DNA from: Telmatactis stephensoni
Lineage: Eukaryota; Cnidaria; Anthozoa; Actiniaria; Isophelliidae
Direction of reading: 5' to 3'
Assembly (NCBI GenBank): GCA_029948255.1
Contig: JALIZF010001304.1
Coordinates: 1-64,000 of the forward strand
Length of the DNA: 64,000 nt
The position numbers were made by a program, and so were the translations under genes. The notes below the pieces were generated by a model. The model searched no databases. It had not been told where the DNA came from and saw only the letters and a list, made by a program, of their open reading frames with translations. Position 1 is the stretch's first letter. Each line of letters begins with the position of its first letter. Below, one piece after another: positions 46,581 to 57,298 of the stretch.

Positions 46581-47248
46581 CAACTAATAAAATCATAAAT
46601 GAACAAGGTAGGAGTGTTATGTTAGATTATTTTACAAATTGTAGTGATTTATGCCAGTAAACGGTGGTGACAAGTAGGCAGACCATGTATATTTCATAGT
46701 CGCTAACAAGTAAATTTTGCCGGACTTTGAGTTCGTCTCAAGATAGAACAACACAAATACACAAGGAAATTTTTACAGTAACTTTATAACCATCCTTTTG
46801 TCTTTTAAAAGCTAGAAGCTCAGTAGATTCTGTCATATCGGTCATTGTTAAAACTGTCTTTGTTTTGATGCTACTTTTCGACATAGAAAAAGTATGTCGG
46901 ACAAAAATATTCACCAAAAAATGAATATTTCTTTACCAGCTTCAATAATGACATGAGATTAAGTTTAGATGATAAAACAAAGGATTATGTTGACAGAAAT
47001 ACCGGAGGTCAAGTATATCCGTTAAATGAGGTCACACAACTCGGATAATATTTACAGAGAAAATTTGCATATTTGAGTGGTCGAACTAAAAAAATCATTT
47101 CTCGAAAACTAAAATATATTTTCAGAAAAAAACTACACCACAATTATTAGGACATATTGGGCTACAAAATATGAAAGTAGGAGTGAAAGCGAATTTTGGG
47201 TGACTTGCCGCTGTTTGTCTGATGCATGCTGACATTTGCTCTTAAGTT
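46581..47248. repeat. Large inverted repeat, right arm
   Basis: This is the reverse complement of 42,991-43,662, with arms of equal core length (629 bp) and few mismatches, for example AACGAATAT against the complement of ATATCCGTT. The spacer is 2.9 kb. Directly beyond it is a 115-bp hairpin (47,292-47,406). Confidence 0.9.
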
Positions 47249-47291
47249 GTTTTCGCTTGAACGGACACAGTCAAAACAACAAGTGTAGACA

Positions 47292-47406
47292 CCCGGCTTG
47301 CTTGGGAGTCTTTTGTCAAGAATAAAATGAACTAAAGCCTTTTGGGTTTCCTGTGGCAACCTCAATGAATTTCATTTTATTCTTGATAAAAGACTCCCAA
47401 GCCGGG
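47292..47406. mobile_element. Hairpin element
   Basis: CCCGGCTTGCTTGGGAGTC and AAGAATAAAATGAA are mirrored by TTCATTTTATTCTTG and GACTCCCAAGCCGGG, giving arms of about 40 bp around a 35-bp loop. It is non-coding and MITE-like. Confidence 0.75.
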
Positions 47407-50400
47407 TCCCCTGTGAGATTTTATATCGTTTTGGTATAAAAAATGATGCCTCCTTTGACGTCATCGTATCAAATTAGAATAAGAACATTTAAAACGTTCA
47501 TAACTCAGAAATATGAAGTCTGCAACTGGTAATATTTTAACAGTTTAAAAACTGTTCTAAGTCATTTTTAGAACAAAAAAAAATTGCATCATAAGCTTTA
47601 AAAATGAGATATAAGCTTGACGTCTTCTATCACCTAGACGACTCTCAAAAATGGCGGGCTCATTGTTCACGAGAACGAGGCCAGAAAGGCCTCCAAAATC
47701 ATCATGACATCAAACGAGTTTAAGTATATCCTGTAAAATGCACAGAAAATAGGTATTTCGAAAGGAAGAGGAACATATCGTCTTTGATAGCAATAAAAGT
47801 GTCACTACGCTTATTTTCTGGTAACATGGACTCTGTGGCCTCGTTCTCATGTACTAGGCTGCCATTTTTGACAATGGGCTGTGGTGATAGTTGCTACAAG
47901 TATAGGAATTCAGAAATAACATACCAGACAAGATTGTCTAATGTAATGATAAATATGAAAACAAGTTTTCCTTGACAAGAAAAATTTATCAATGAAAACT
48001 TGTTTCATTCTCGTTCCCAGACCCTCTTCGGTTGTCGTTGTGTAGATGCGGCCTAGACTCTAAACACAGGTAGCCCAAACGTAGCATTAGTGGATCGTGA
48101 CGTCATGGTTTCTCGATTCATGTGGTATCAGTCCTAGGATTACTTAACTTCAAAGTTTATAACATCTTCTAAAATATCTTCATAACAATAGTCTGATAGT
48201 TACAGAACACTTTAGTAGAAATATTGTCAAAAATTCGGTTTTTTGAGCGCGGATATTTTCACTCGCTCCTAGGAAAGGTATGCAGCTAGGGACACCAAAC
48301 TTTTTTGTCTGCTCTCATTAAAAAATCAATTCATAATTATAAAGAGTACAGAAATAGTTCTCCTGTTAGACTTTCGCAAATATATTTTCTTTGAAATGAA
48401 CTTTCATTCAAGATTTGTCGTCTCCGGATTTTCGAGAAATAATTTTTGGAAGCTGGCCGAGTGGGCTAAGAGATTGCCGTGACTATATTCAAATATGTTG
48501 TTTTGTCTACTTGATCACATGGGGCCCGCGAAGAAAACGTAGCATCCCCTTTTTCAGGCAAGCACTGCCGCAAAATAAAACAGCATTAACTGAATGCTGA
48601 AGCTGAGTTATTTGCTATTTGTGTTACTATTTAGTCTGCCCTAGTTGATAAAGAACAAAAGAAAACTGAAGAAATAGAAAACGCGCGCGCGTGCTGTGTG
48701 CAGATTTAGAGCATGCACGTGGGGAATGATTAGAACATGAGAGAAGTGTTAAGAGAAGCACTCGGAAATCCCCAAGTGCTCTAAATCTGCACACAGCACA
48801 GTGGGTAAGTTTTCTATTTCTTTTATAAAATACATCATTGTTTTCAAGCATATTCAGTGTTCATTTACACTGACCAAAAAATTGAAAAGTGCGCGCGCGT
48901 GCTGTGTGCTTATTTCATAAAATGGAATTAGAGCACAGGTAGCCCAAATGTAGCATCAGTGGATCGTGACGTCATGGTTTCTCGATAAATCTTTGAGTTT
49001 TCACTGGTATCAGGAATGTGCTTCTACAATCTCTTCAAACTATACAACATCTTCTAAGATATCTTCACAACAAAAGTCTGATAGTAAAAGAATACTTTGG
49101 TAGAAATATTGTCAAAAATTCGAGTTTTTGACCGATATTTTCACTCGCTCCTAGGAAAGGTATGCAGCTCGAGCCACCAAACTGTTTTTTGACTGCTCTC
49201 CTTTTTCTAATAGTCCGTCCAAAAAACAAAACAAAAAACAAACAAAAAACAAAAAAGGAAACAACAAAAACCACAATAACAATAAAAACAAAAACAGGCT
49301 AAACGCATATGGAGCATAAACCCATTGACACTAGGTTCCTTTGCATTAATACCTTACATGTACACCCTTATGCACATCTTAATTCACTCATGCAAACCCA
49401 TTTGAAGGACGTTTTTAAGTATTTACAGAGAAGAGCAATGAATAGTTCACCCGTGTGTCTTAAGCCAGTTTTATTTAGAACCCATGTAAAACCATTAGAA
49501 CAATTAAATCACGTGCAACGTGCAGTTAGACCCTAGATCCCAGGCTTCCTCTTCCAATATCATAGAATCAGTACCATTATGTATGACGTCATAATAGCGT
49601 TCACTCGGGCTACGAGGAAGCCCGAGTAAGAGCTTGCTTGCAAAGGGCATCTGGGTAATTCTACCAAAGGTAGCCCGAGTAACTAAGGAATTAGTCCGTA
49701 AAGAAGAGAAAGCCTGTGAAACTCGAGGGAAATCTTGATTAGTACCCAAACTACTATCAGCTATAAAATCTGATCAGACTGGATCGAGTGCATGCAACCC
49801 CTTATCGTATTTAATTTTTGATCTGAAAAAAGTAATAACAATACTGAACTTATCGATTATGTATTATTTAATTAATATCACATGCATTATTGTTAATAAT
49901 TAACGTTTTCTAATCCAAAACAGATTAAATTACTACGAGATTAATCAATCAATTAGAAAACACCTTAACAAGGTCGTTAAAATAAGTACTCATATACCAG
50001 AGGTATTTTACGCTAGCCTAAAACTTAAAATTTCTAAACTACAAAAAATATTTCAGTCACATGTACAGAAACTTGATGTCATCGCTTCGAGGTTTTCCCA
50101 GAATCCTTTGCGATACGCTCACGGAAATTGAAGGGTCTGTCCTCTTCGACACATATGCTGCGCGCGGGCAATCACGTGGCAATCACGTGTCATTTTGAAA
50201 GAGTACCACAAGAAACCCGAGTAGTATACTCGGTAAAATCGTTACCGTAAAAGGTTAGACCGAATGATGTAGATGTCGCAAGGTCAAACATTTGAAATAA
50301 AAAATCACAGATCAGGAGGGTTTTTTTCCAACTTTTTCGAACCACCCGGGTTCGTAAATCTACTTGAAATTTAAATCATTTACAATATTTACAATTTGAT

Positions 50401-50742
50401 ACTGTTCATATGTACATTAGGTGAACGCAAACCTCGCAAGCGTTCATCTTGTGGGATACCTGTGCAAAATGAACAACACAGGAGTCCCGTATTGTCACGA
50501 AATTCATCGAGAGACTCCGTTTATCCCAATCGAAGGAGCGCACCTATTGAACAATAAAACAAAAATCATATTTTAACTAATTATTTCTCTAAACTAAATT
50601 TATCGTTGTTTCCAGCATTTTTTTTGGCGACAAGGCAAAAAGTCTTGAAATTTATCTGAAGAAAGAATAAATACATAATTAAAGGCAATGGGTGAGAACA
50701 AAGACTCTTAATGAGTTGTACTCACCACAAAAACGTTCTTAC
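47407..50742. other. Gene-free region with a duplicated block
   Basis: A block of about 245 bp at 48,069-48,300 recurs at 48,925-49,193. Shared text includes CAGGTAGCCCAAA, GTGGATCGTGACGTCATGG and TCACTCGCTCCTAGG. Between the copies, GCGCGCGCGTGCTGTGTGCAG (48,683) and CTGCACACAGCAC (48,788) form an inverted pair, and GCGCGCGCGTGCTGTGTGC recurs at 48,891. An (AAAC)-rich run is at 49,214-49,295. I see no supported gene. The terminal exon of the lipoxygenase might be here but I did not find it. Confidence 0.55.
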
Positions 50743-53141
50743 GGGATTAATGTAATCATAAACGGTACTACGTTTTCGATTGTTGTCTTGTATGGTGTGC
50801 GAGATACCCTTAAGATCATCATAGAATCTACGAAATGAAAAAAAAACCCCGAAACTTTCGTCAATTAAAGTCACAAACACTATAACAGTGTAGCAAGCAG
50901 GCCATCGAATTGGAATTTGTAGATTTGGGATTCCTGTGGCGAGGAAATTTACCGACGTACAAGAACTAGGTTCATGATCATATTTCGGTTTATACTTCAT
51001 GGCTGAATGTCCACATAGTCGCTCTTAAGGTTAGGTTTATTTACGGTAAATACTATAGCTGTCCATCCTCTTGACATCGCGACAAAACGAATGTGCATGC
51101 GCGAGATTTCGCGGGCTTACGCGCGTCCGCATCTTGACCACAGGAATCCCAAGTAATACTTTTAGATCTTTTTCTTTTTATCATTATATTTTTCTATATT
51201 ACATCTTTGATCTAATTTTGGACACGGATGAAAACAGGAACGTACTAGGTGAAAAAGGCAGGCAACAGAATATCCTACCGTGTGCTTGAATAGATTTTTT
51301 TGGGGAATGAGTTTGGCTTCTGTGGCCCAAGTTTCGTCGGCAAGGTTTTGTTTGTTTACACTGCCGAATAAGTGAATTTTCTTTCTTTCAAATACTGTTA
51401 CCTTTCCCAGGCCTTGATGTCATCGGGGTCGTAGAGGTACTGCGTATTAAGGTTAGCCAGCCCGTAACTACACCTCTCAGAAAGAAGCTTTGTGACGACC
51501 ATGATTTCGATTGACGTGCTCTTGGGAGGAAGACAGTCCAAAATGCAACTTTCTTCTCTCCAACTCTGTGTATATGAGAGAGAACTTGTGACTTGTTATT
51601 CTATGGAGAGGGTTAGGGCCAGGATTGGGGCACATTAACTTTCATCAGTAATCAGCCAAAATCACGTTTCTGAGCTCCGGTGGATTTAGTTGGCCAAAGT
51701 CATGACTTCTGCAATACTATATGTTGCTCGCGCACTGTTAGGCTTTGCAACTTGCAATGCAATGCTGACAAAAGTAGGGCACTCTATGTTGCTGAGATGT
51801 CAGACGCGCGCAATATGAAATCAGATGTCACATTTGTCGGGGTATGGATAAGCTGCGCTCTGATTGGCCATTTGCGACAGTGATTGCATTGCAGGTCGCG
51901 GAATAAATGTTGCGAAAAACGTTGCGAAAATATAGAAGTTCAACTTTTCTACAACTTGCGACGAAATTTTGTTGTAAAAGTTGCCAAAACGAATGTTACA
52001 CGCGTGATCTTTTGTACAACCTGGTACGAGGAAGGGGAAAGAAGTTACCATGGGTTACTAGCCAAAAAGAATGAGGCCAAAACAACTGTCAAATACCAGT
52101 CAGCAGGCAAGAGTAGTGACTAACTACATAGCCCTCGCTTTTTTCTAGGAGAAAGGGCGGGCGGCGGGGGAGGGGGGTAGGGGAAGTGGAAGGGGAAAGA
52201 AGCTACCATTGGTTACTACAATTGTAGCTACAAAGAATGAGACCAAGGTTACTGTCAAATGCCTGGCAGTGGGCAAGAGCAGAGACTAACTACATAATCT
52301 GTGCTTTTTGAGAAGAAAGGGAGAGGGATAGAGCAAAGGGAAGTGGAAGGGAGCAGAGACTGAGATTGAGGCTACTTTCGAATACCTTATCTTTAGGTGG
52401 GGACCCCTTCAACTGTGCAGGATAGTTAGGTATGTAGCCATACTCCTCGTACTGGGGCACATTGACCGCTGCGTTGCCCACAGTCGATTGGAAGATGATC
52501 GACGTTATTAATGTTATCAACTCGTCTGTTGTGGTAATCGTCCCGTTGCCTGGGACACCCTAAAACAAAACGTACATAAAAGATGGTCAAATCGAGAAGC
52601 TATAGTTGCGGCTCTTACGCTTCTCTCGTGCTTAGCAGCCTCCCGCGTGCATCCATAACTCAATGGACGCACGCTGAGTGTTGACCATTTCTTTTATAAC
52701 ATAGTCAAACATAATACGCCGTATGTTTAACCACAACAAAATATTGATGATCTTCAAAGTTGTAAATTTGCGCGTTTTCATTCAGCACTACTGAAGAAGA
52801 AAAATAGATTATTTCGTTTTTAGACGACAAATTGGTCCCTTGATGGAAAGTTAAAAAAAATTGTTTGAAAATATATGAAAAATTTCGTCCATTTTAGGAG
52901 AATGAAAAGACCTGGACAGAATTAATATCATAAAAATGCCAGAAAAGGAAACATTGACGTCAGCGTGCTGTTCATTGAGTTTTGGACGCACGCTCGCGCG
53001 CGCTAATTATCCAATCAGAGTGCGCGTTATATATTGTTTTTATTACCTCGGATTCGTGTTACGTTTCGTTAATTAACGCGAGCTAAATCTCTGGCACGCA
53101 GGGTAGGATTTTATAAAACAAAACAAAACAAAACAAAAACA

Positions 53142-53172
<31 letters not shown>

Positions 53173-55159
53173 CAAAACAAAACAAAACAAAACAAAACAA
53201 AACAAAACAAAACAAAACAAAACAAAACAAAACAAAACAAAAACGCAAACCAAACCTAACCAAACCTAACTACACCAAAACCAGGAATAAAATGATTCTC
53301 TGTGACTACCTTAATACTACATCCATCGTCTTCATTTGATGCTAGCTCGATGCTCCATTGTCTTAGCTCTGAATCTGAAGTTAGGATATCAGGATGAACT
53401 GAAAATGAACAAAGTTAGCACGCTTAAACATTTAGCAAAGAATACTCTAGAGTGCGCAAAAATGCGCAAATTCCAGGGAATATTGTGATTGTATTGTTGT
53501 TATGGCAACCATGTACGGACACATCTGCATCGCGAACAGTCTTTTCTCCTTCTGTTTTTTTCAAATTATCAAGGCAAAAAGGCAAAGGCAAAGTTTTACT
53601 TCGAAATCGCGGGGAGTGGTTGCCCAGTCTCCCGAGCCAAAGGCTCATGTATCAAGCGTTCGAAGGTGCGCCCTCTACCCCCTCTATCCATCAGTGCTCC
53701 ATTTTAAGGGTATTTAAAGCTAATTAAAGCTACACGCAAAGGAAAGAAGTCGAAACAAGGATGTGAAGTCACTGGGGATTGAACTCGGGACCTCTCGCAC
53801 TGAAGGCCGCGTACTAACCAACTGTGCCATCCTTGCTCCTTAAAATAAGTGCATATCATTCTTACTGTATTTGTTGAGTATCACCGTCCGTACAAAATTC
53901 TCAATTGCATCGTAAATTGGTTTCGAATCGTCGCGGTAAGGGTAGTCTGGTAACACATTGGGATCAGACACCTGGGAAGATAAAGAAGCGTATAATTACA
54001 AACAATGCTACAAGATTTTGGTCAAATATCATGGTACTTACTCCTCTGGCCATGATTATAAACAATGCTACAATATTTTGGTCAAATATCATGGTACTTA
54101 CTCCTCTAGCCATGAGATCATTTGGTAGGCATCCCTGGACATCAATCCGCCATTCTTGCCATCTGTATGACAAACGAAGGACAAGAATTAGTATTCTTTG
54201 TAAAGAATCAAATACCAAGATCACTGAGTGGTAGCTCAGTTGGTAGAGCACTGGACAAGTATCCCAGGCGTTGGGGGCTCGAGTTCCACTTGATCGAGTA
54301 AAAGATTTTGTTTTTTGTGACTCTCGTACTCAGTGAACGTACTCCCAGGGTAGTAACGAGGTATATGGGATCAGGGATCAGCATTATTTTTGGGCTCAGG
54401 GATCACATCAGCGTTATTTTCTGGGCTCAGGGATCAGATTTTTAGCCTTGGGATCGGGATCACTGCCTTTGGAATCGGGATCACCAACGGTTTTCAGGGA
54501 TAACTTTTTTAAGACGGGATCAGGGATCAAAATTGCCCTTATTTTGGGGATCAAGGATCAGATTTTTAGCCCTGGGATCAGGATCACTGCAAAAACTATA
54601 TACCTCGTTACTACCCTGTACTCAGTTTTAGGCACTAAATTTTCACTTTTGTCTAATTTATCATGCCACTTTTAAACCACCAACAACCAACATCTATGGG
54701 CACTTATGGACTTCAATCAAGAGGCCATAATCCTATTATGGTCTCTTGCTTAAATATTTTATTTCTTGAAATATAACCGCAATTTGAGTGAAAAATGATC
54801 GAAGTCGTTCATTTCAATTAAGATTCGAAGCATCACCGCAGTTCTATTTTCAATTCATTGCTCTTCAAAACAAACAAACAAACAAACACACAGACCGACC
54901 GACCGACCGACCGACCGACCAGACAGACCGACCAGACAGACCGACAGACAGACAGACAGACAAACAAACAAACAAACAAACAGACAAACAAACAAACAAA
55001 ACACTAAGTCTTTCTAGTAGACATGCGCAATGAAGCTACGGCTGTATTTTGTAAAGAAATTCTTACCCCAGTGATAGAAGATCCATGGAGCCTTTCGCGC
55101 CTAGACTGGTGCATTTGTCAATCCACGAACCTGGTGCCAGTAATTCATTGATCTCAAAA
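50743..55159 (-). CDS. Lipoxygenase, C-terminal 257 aa in 7 exons (5' part not found)
   Basis: Lipoxygenases add O2 to polyunsaturated fatty acids using a non-haem iron. Exons in transcription order: 55159-55067, 54162-54102, 53971-53866, 53398-53310, 52559-52386, 51565-51402, 50827-50743. All are in phase, with canonical borders and no stop. Family hallmarks appear in order: LLAPGSWIDK, CLPNDLMARGV, LPDYPYRDD with an IENFV helix, GTITTTDELITLITSIIF, VPQYEEYGYIPNYP, then LPPKSTSIEIM and KLLSER. In animal enzymes the iron-ligand segment reads QHAAVN (His550 and Asn554 of human 5-LOX). Here it is GNAAVN, so that His is Asn. The upstream half (PLAT domain and the HxxxxH ligands) is not visible up to the GPCR at 60.3 kb. 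The last visible exon ends INP at a GTAAGA donor, so the short exon carrying the C-terminal Ile ligand is also missing. This is either a decayed or truncated gene, or a gene with distant exons. Confidence 0.85.
52036..52350. repeat. Tandem duplication of about 160 bp in a lipoxygenase intron
   Basis: GAAAGAAGTTACCATGGGTT ... GTGACTAACTACATAGCC is repeated as GAAAGAAGCTACCATTGGTT ... AGACTAACTACATAATC. Purine-rich GGGGAAGTGGAAGG linkers follow each copy. The two units are clearly diverged. Confidence 0.7.
52612..53045. mobile_element. Inverted-repeat element in a lipoxygenase intron
   Basis: CATAACTCAATGGACGCACGC (about 52,652) is mirrored by CATTGAGTTTTGGACGCACGC-type sequence near 52,973, with CGCG-rich flanks on both sides. 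The interior is AT-rich and non-coding. The ends are not precisely defined. Confidence 0.5.
53119..53243. repeat. (AAAAC)n microsatellite
   Basis: About 25 units of AAAAC occur with one slip (AAAAACAAAAAAAC). It is intronic in the lipoxygenase. Confidence 0.95.
53593..53841 (-). mobile_element. tRNA-derived SINE, type 1, copy B
   Basis: On the minus strand it reads GGATGGCACAGTTGGTTAG (box A), GAGTTCAATCCCC (box B), GACTTCTTTCCTTTG, GGAGCACTGATGGATAG and CTCGGGAGACTGGGC. It matches 33,371-33,619 along its whole length. It is intronic in the lipoxygenase, in sense with it. Confidence 0.82.
54001..54120. repeat. 60-bp tandem duplication spanning a splice donor
   Basis: AACAATGCTACAAGATTTTG ... 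ACTTACTCCTCTGGCCATGA (54,001-54,060) is repeated at 54,061-54,120 with few changes. The second copy contains the real exon end and GTAAGT donor of lipoxygenase exon 54162-54102. The first copy therefore carries a decoy exon end and donor. Confidence 0.9.
54222..54300 (+). mobile_element. tRNA-like SINE fragment
   Basis: TGGTAGCTCAGTTGGTAGAGC (box A type) and GGCTCGAGTTCC (box B type) are separated by a tRNA-like distance. The anticodon region and acceptor ends do not pair convincingly, so a functional tRNA is unlikely. Confidence 0.5.
54347..54617. mobile_element. MITE with AGGGTAGTAACGAGGTATAT ends
   Basis: The two ends are perfect inverted copies of that 20-mer. The interior repeats GGGATCAGGGATCA-type words about eight times and is non-coding. 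It is intronic in the lipoxygenase. Confidence 0.85.
54867..55001. repeat. Compound (CAAA)(CCGA)(CAGA) tetranucleotide array
   Basis: (CAAA)n, (CCGA)n, interrupted CAGA/CCGA and again (CAAA)n follow one another just downstream of the first visible lipoxygenase exon. Confidence 0.95.
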
Positions 55160-56115
55160 CTAAAACAGAACAGAAAACATTTCAAAATTGGAGGTCATCA
55201 CATCACGCATTAGTGAAGCAGTTTGTATATGACTGTAAAAAAAAGCGGGGGTCACGGCATGGTCACGGCATGGTCACGGCACGGTCACGGCATGGTCACG
55301 GCAGGAATTTCAAATGTTTTTATAGACATCACGGTCACGGTCACGGCACTTGTGCCCACTCCATCTTTTTTTGAATTTCCTTAGTGTGAAAACTGGTATG
55401 AAGATTTGGTAGAGGCCCACTGTGCGGCCCACTGCGCGGACGTTAAATTTAAAAAAAAGCGCGAAAACAGGTGAAATGGCGTTTTGCGGTCGCAATATCT
55501 ATCAGGCCCGTTAATTAAGCTTACGGAAATCACCCTGGGTGCAAAAGGTTTTACTTTGCCTCCCCTCCCTTCCTTCAGTGGTCGCCAGATAATCATTAAC
55601 GGTAGCGTGACACAAAGCTCAGGGTAACGAACGCACGCGAGTTCCTGTAAACATATCCGTAAACCAATAAAAAAGTCCTATAGACTGAAATGAGCGCGTA
55701 CTACAAGAAACACCCGGGATCGGAAAGTTTACAAGCTGGATAGCAGCCCGGTCCGATAAGTTATCGGGTTTGGCATTCGAGAATCTCTCTCGCCCTCCCC
55801 CCCTCCTCCCCCGATGAAATGCGTAGCGACATTAGAGAGTTTAAGCTTTACATGCACAGGAAATGGCGCAGGCGGCAAAGAGGATCGCGTGACCTTTTTT
55901 GCGTCTGGTGCTACAGTTTCAACGCAAAGGTGAGACATTTCGCATTTGCCGTAGATGCCAAAGGACACGTTCATGTTTAAGTATCAAACGCGCATCGCTA
56001 GGCGCAAAATTGCCACGGAAATCACGCAATGATGAAAAGTGGTTATATATTTTTATCATATCACGTAGCTGCACGCTTGCAATTGTGCCCTCTTCTCTGG
56101 TCATAGGAAGCTAAA

Positions 56116-56346
56116 GGTGATGTTACACGGGTCGATTCGCAACAATGATTTTCCGCGCAACACTTGGTCAAATTCATAATTTTGCGTTAAAAGTTTTTAA
56201 AGTTCAAATCAAACATTGCAACTTGTTCACTAAGCAAAAATATTGCTAAAAATAGTTGCGTTTTTTATTTTCCACAGCATAAACTTTACGAGCAACATTT
56301 GTTGTGCGGAAAATCGTTGTTGCGAATTGACCCGTGTACCATCACC
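56116..56346. mobile_element. MITE with GGTGATGTTACACGGGTC ends
   Basis: GGTGATGTTACACGGGTCG then TTCGCAACAATGATTTTCC are mirrored by GGAAAATCGTTGTTGCGAA and GACCCGTGTACCATCACC. The arms are about 45 bp and the element 231 bp, non-coding. TTGCGAAAAACGTTGCGAAA near 51,911 looks related. Confidence 0.85.
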
Positions 56347-56639
56347 TCAAAAACATTACACATATTGTTGCATTGGCAACCTTGCCAAAACTGACCGCAG
56401 TTATCTCAAACGAATCGAAGACCTTGGCAATATAGAAGATGAATTAAAAAATAATATTGACCTTGTCCAATTAAAACTTATCTCTATATCATTTATAAAG
56501 CCTGACAGGACAGACGTCTATTGTCTTCTCAGTCATGGTTTTAATAGGAGAGACATTCAAGATTAATTTCCAGAGGAACAAGAAAGAAAACGAAAAGAAA
56601 AACTGTACGACGTCTTTCTAGAGGATAAAACACGTATTG

Positions 56640-56870
56640 GGAATGAGGGACTGAAGGAAAGAAAGGCATTAAGGAAGGAATGAAAGATGAAAGGAAGGAA
56701 AGATGGATGGAAGGAAGGAAGGAAGGAAGGAAGGAAGGAAGGAAGGAAGGAAGGAAGGAAGGAAGGAAGGAAGGAAGGAAGGAAGGAAGGAAGGACGGAA
56801 GGAAGGAAGGACTGAACGAAAGGAATTAAGGATGGAAGGAAACAAGGAAACAAGGAAGGGGAATGAGGAA
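56640..56870. repeat. (GGAA)n microsatellite
   Basis: About 27 perfect GGAA units (56,695-56,800) sit within a wider GGAA/GGAT-rich zone. The Pro-Ser-Phe-Leu and Lys-Glu-Gly-Arg open frames here are repeat artefacts. Confidence 0.95.
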
Positions 56871-57165
56871 AGAAAAAGGGTACGGGTACTTAGTTTTAGT
56901 TCTCTTGCTACTCCAAGCTTCAAAATAAGTATTGTTCTTTTATCAGACACTGGAAAAACAATTCTTGCCATACAGTTCTATATTTAGATAAAATAAACCA
57001 CAATTTAAGTTATTAGTCGATAATTATGCAATTATCCTTTGGTTATCTGTGCAGTGTCAGAACTTCGATAAGTCTATACGTCGAATCACTGTCAACATTA
57101 AGCAATGTATATTAAAGATTCCATTTCGATTAAAAATTCACGAACTTTGTTTAAAAATAACCTCT

Positions 57166-57170
57166 AGGGG

Positions 57171-57202
<32 letters not shown>

Positions 57203-57298
57203 TGGGCTAACTTCTTTTGTTCTCTGGCCCCCAGGGAATAGAAAACAAAACAAGTCAGCCCCTTACCGGGCTGGTTCGCCTCCATATAAACAGCTCCT
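57166..57298. mobile_element. MITE-like palindrome
   Basis: AGGGGCTGTTTATATGGAGG then CGAGCCAGCCCGGTAAG are mirrored by CTTACCGGGCTGGTTCGCC and TCCATATAAACAGCTCCT. Arms of about 38 bp enclose 55 bp. Confidence 0.85.

Noticed and set aside
56563..56987. Pro-Ser-Phe-Leu and Lys-Glu-Gly-Arg repeat frames
   Set aside because: They are products of the (GGAA)n tract.
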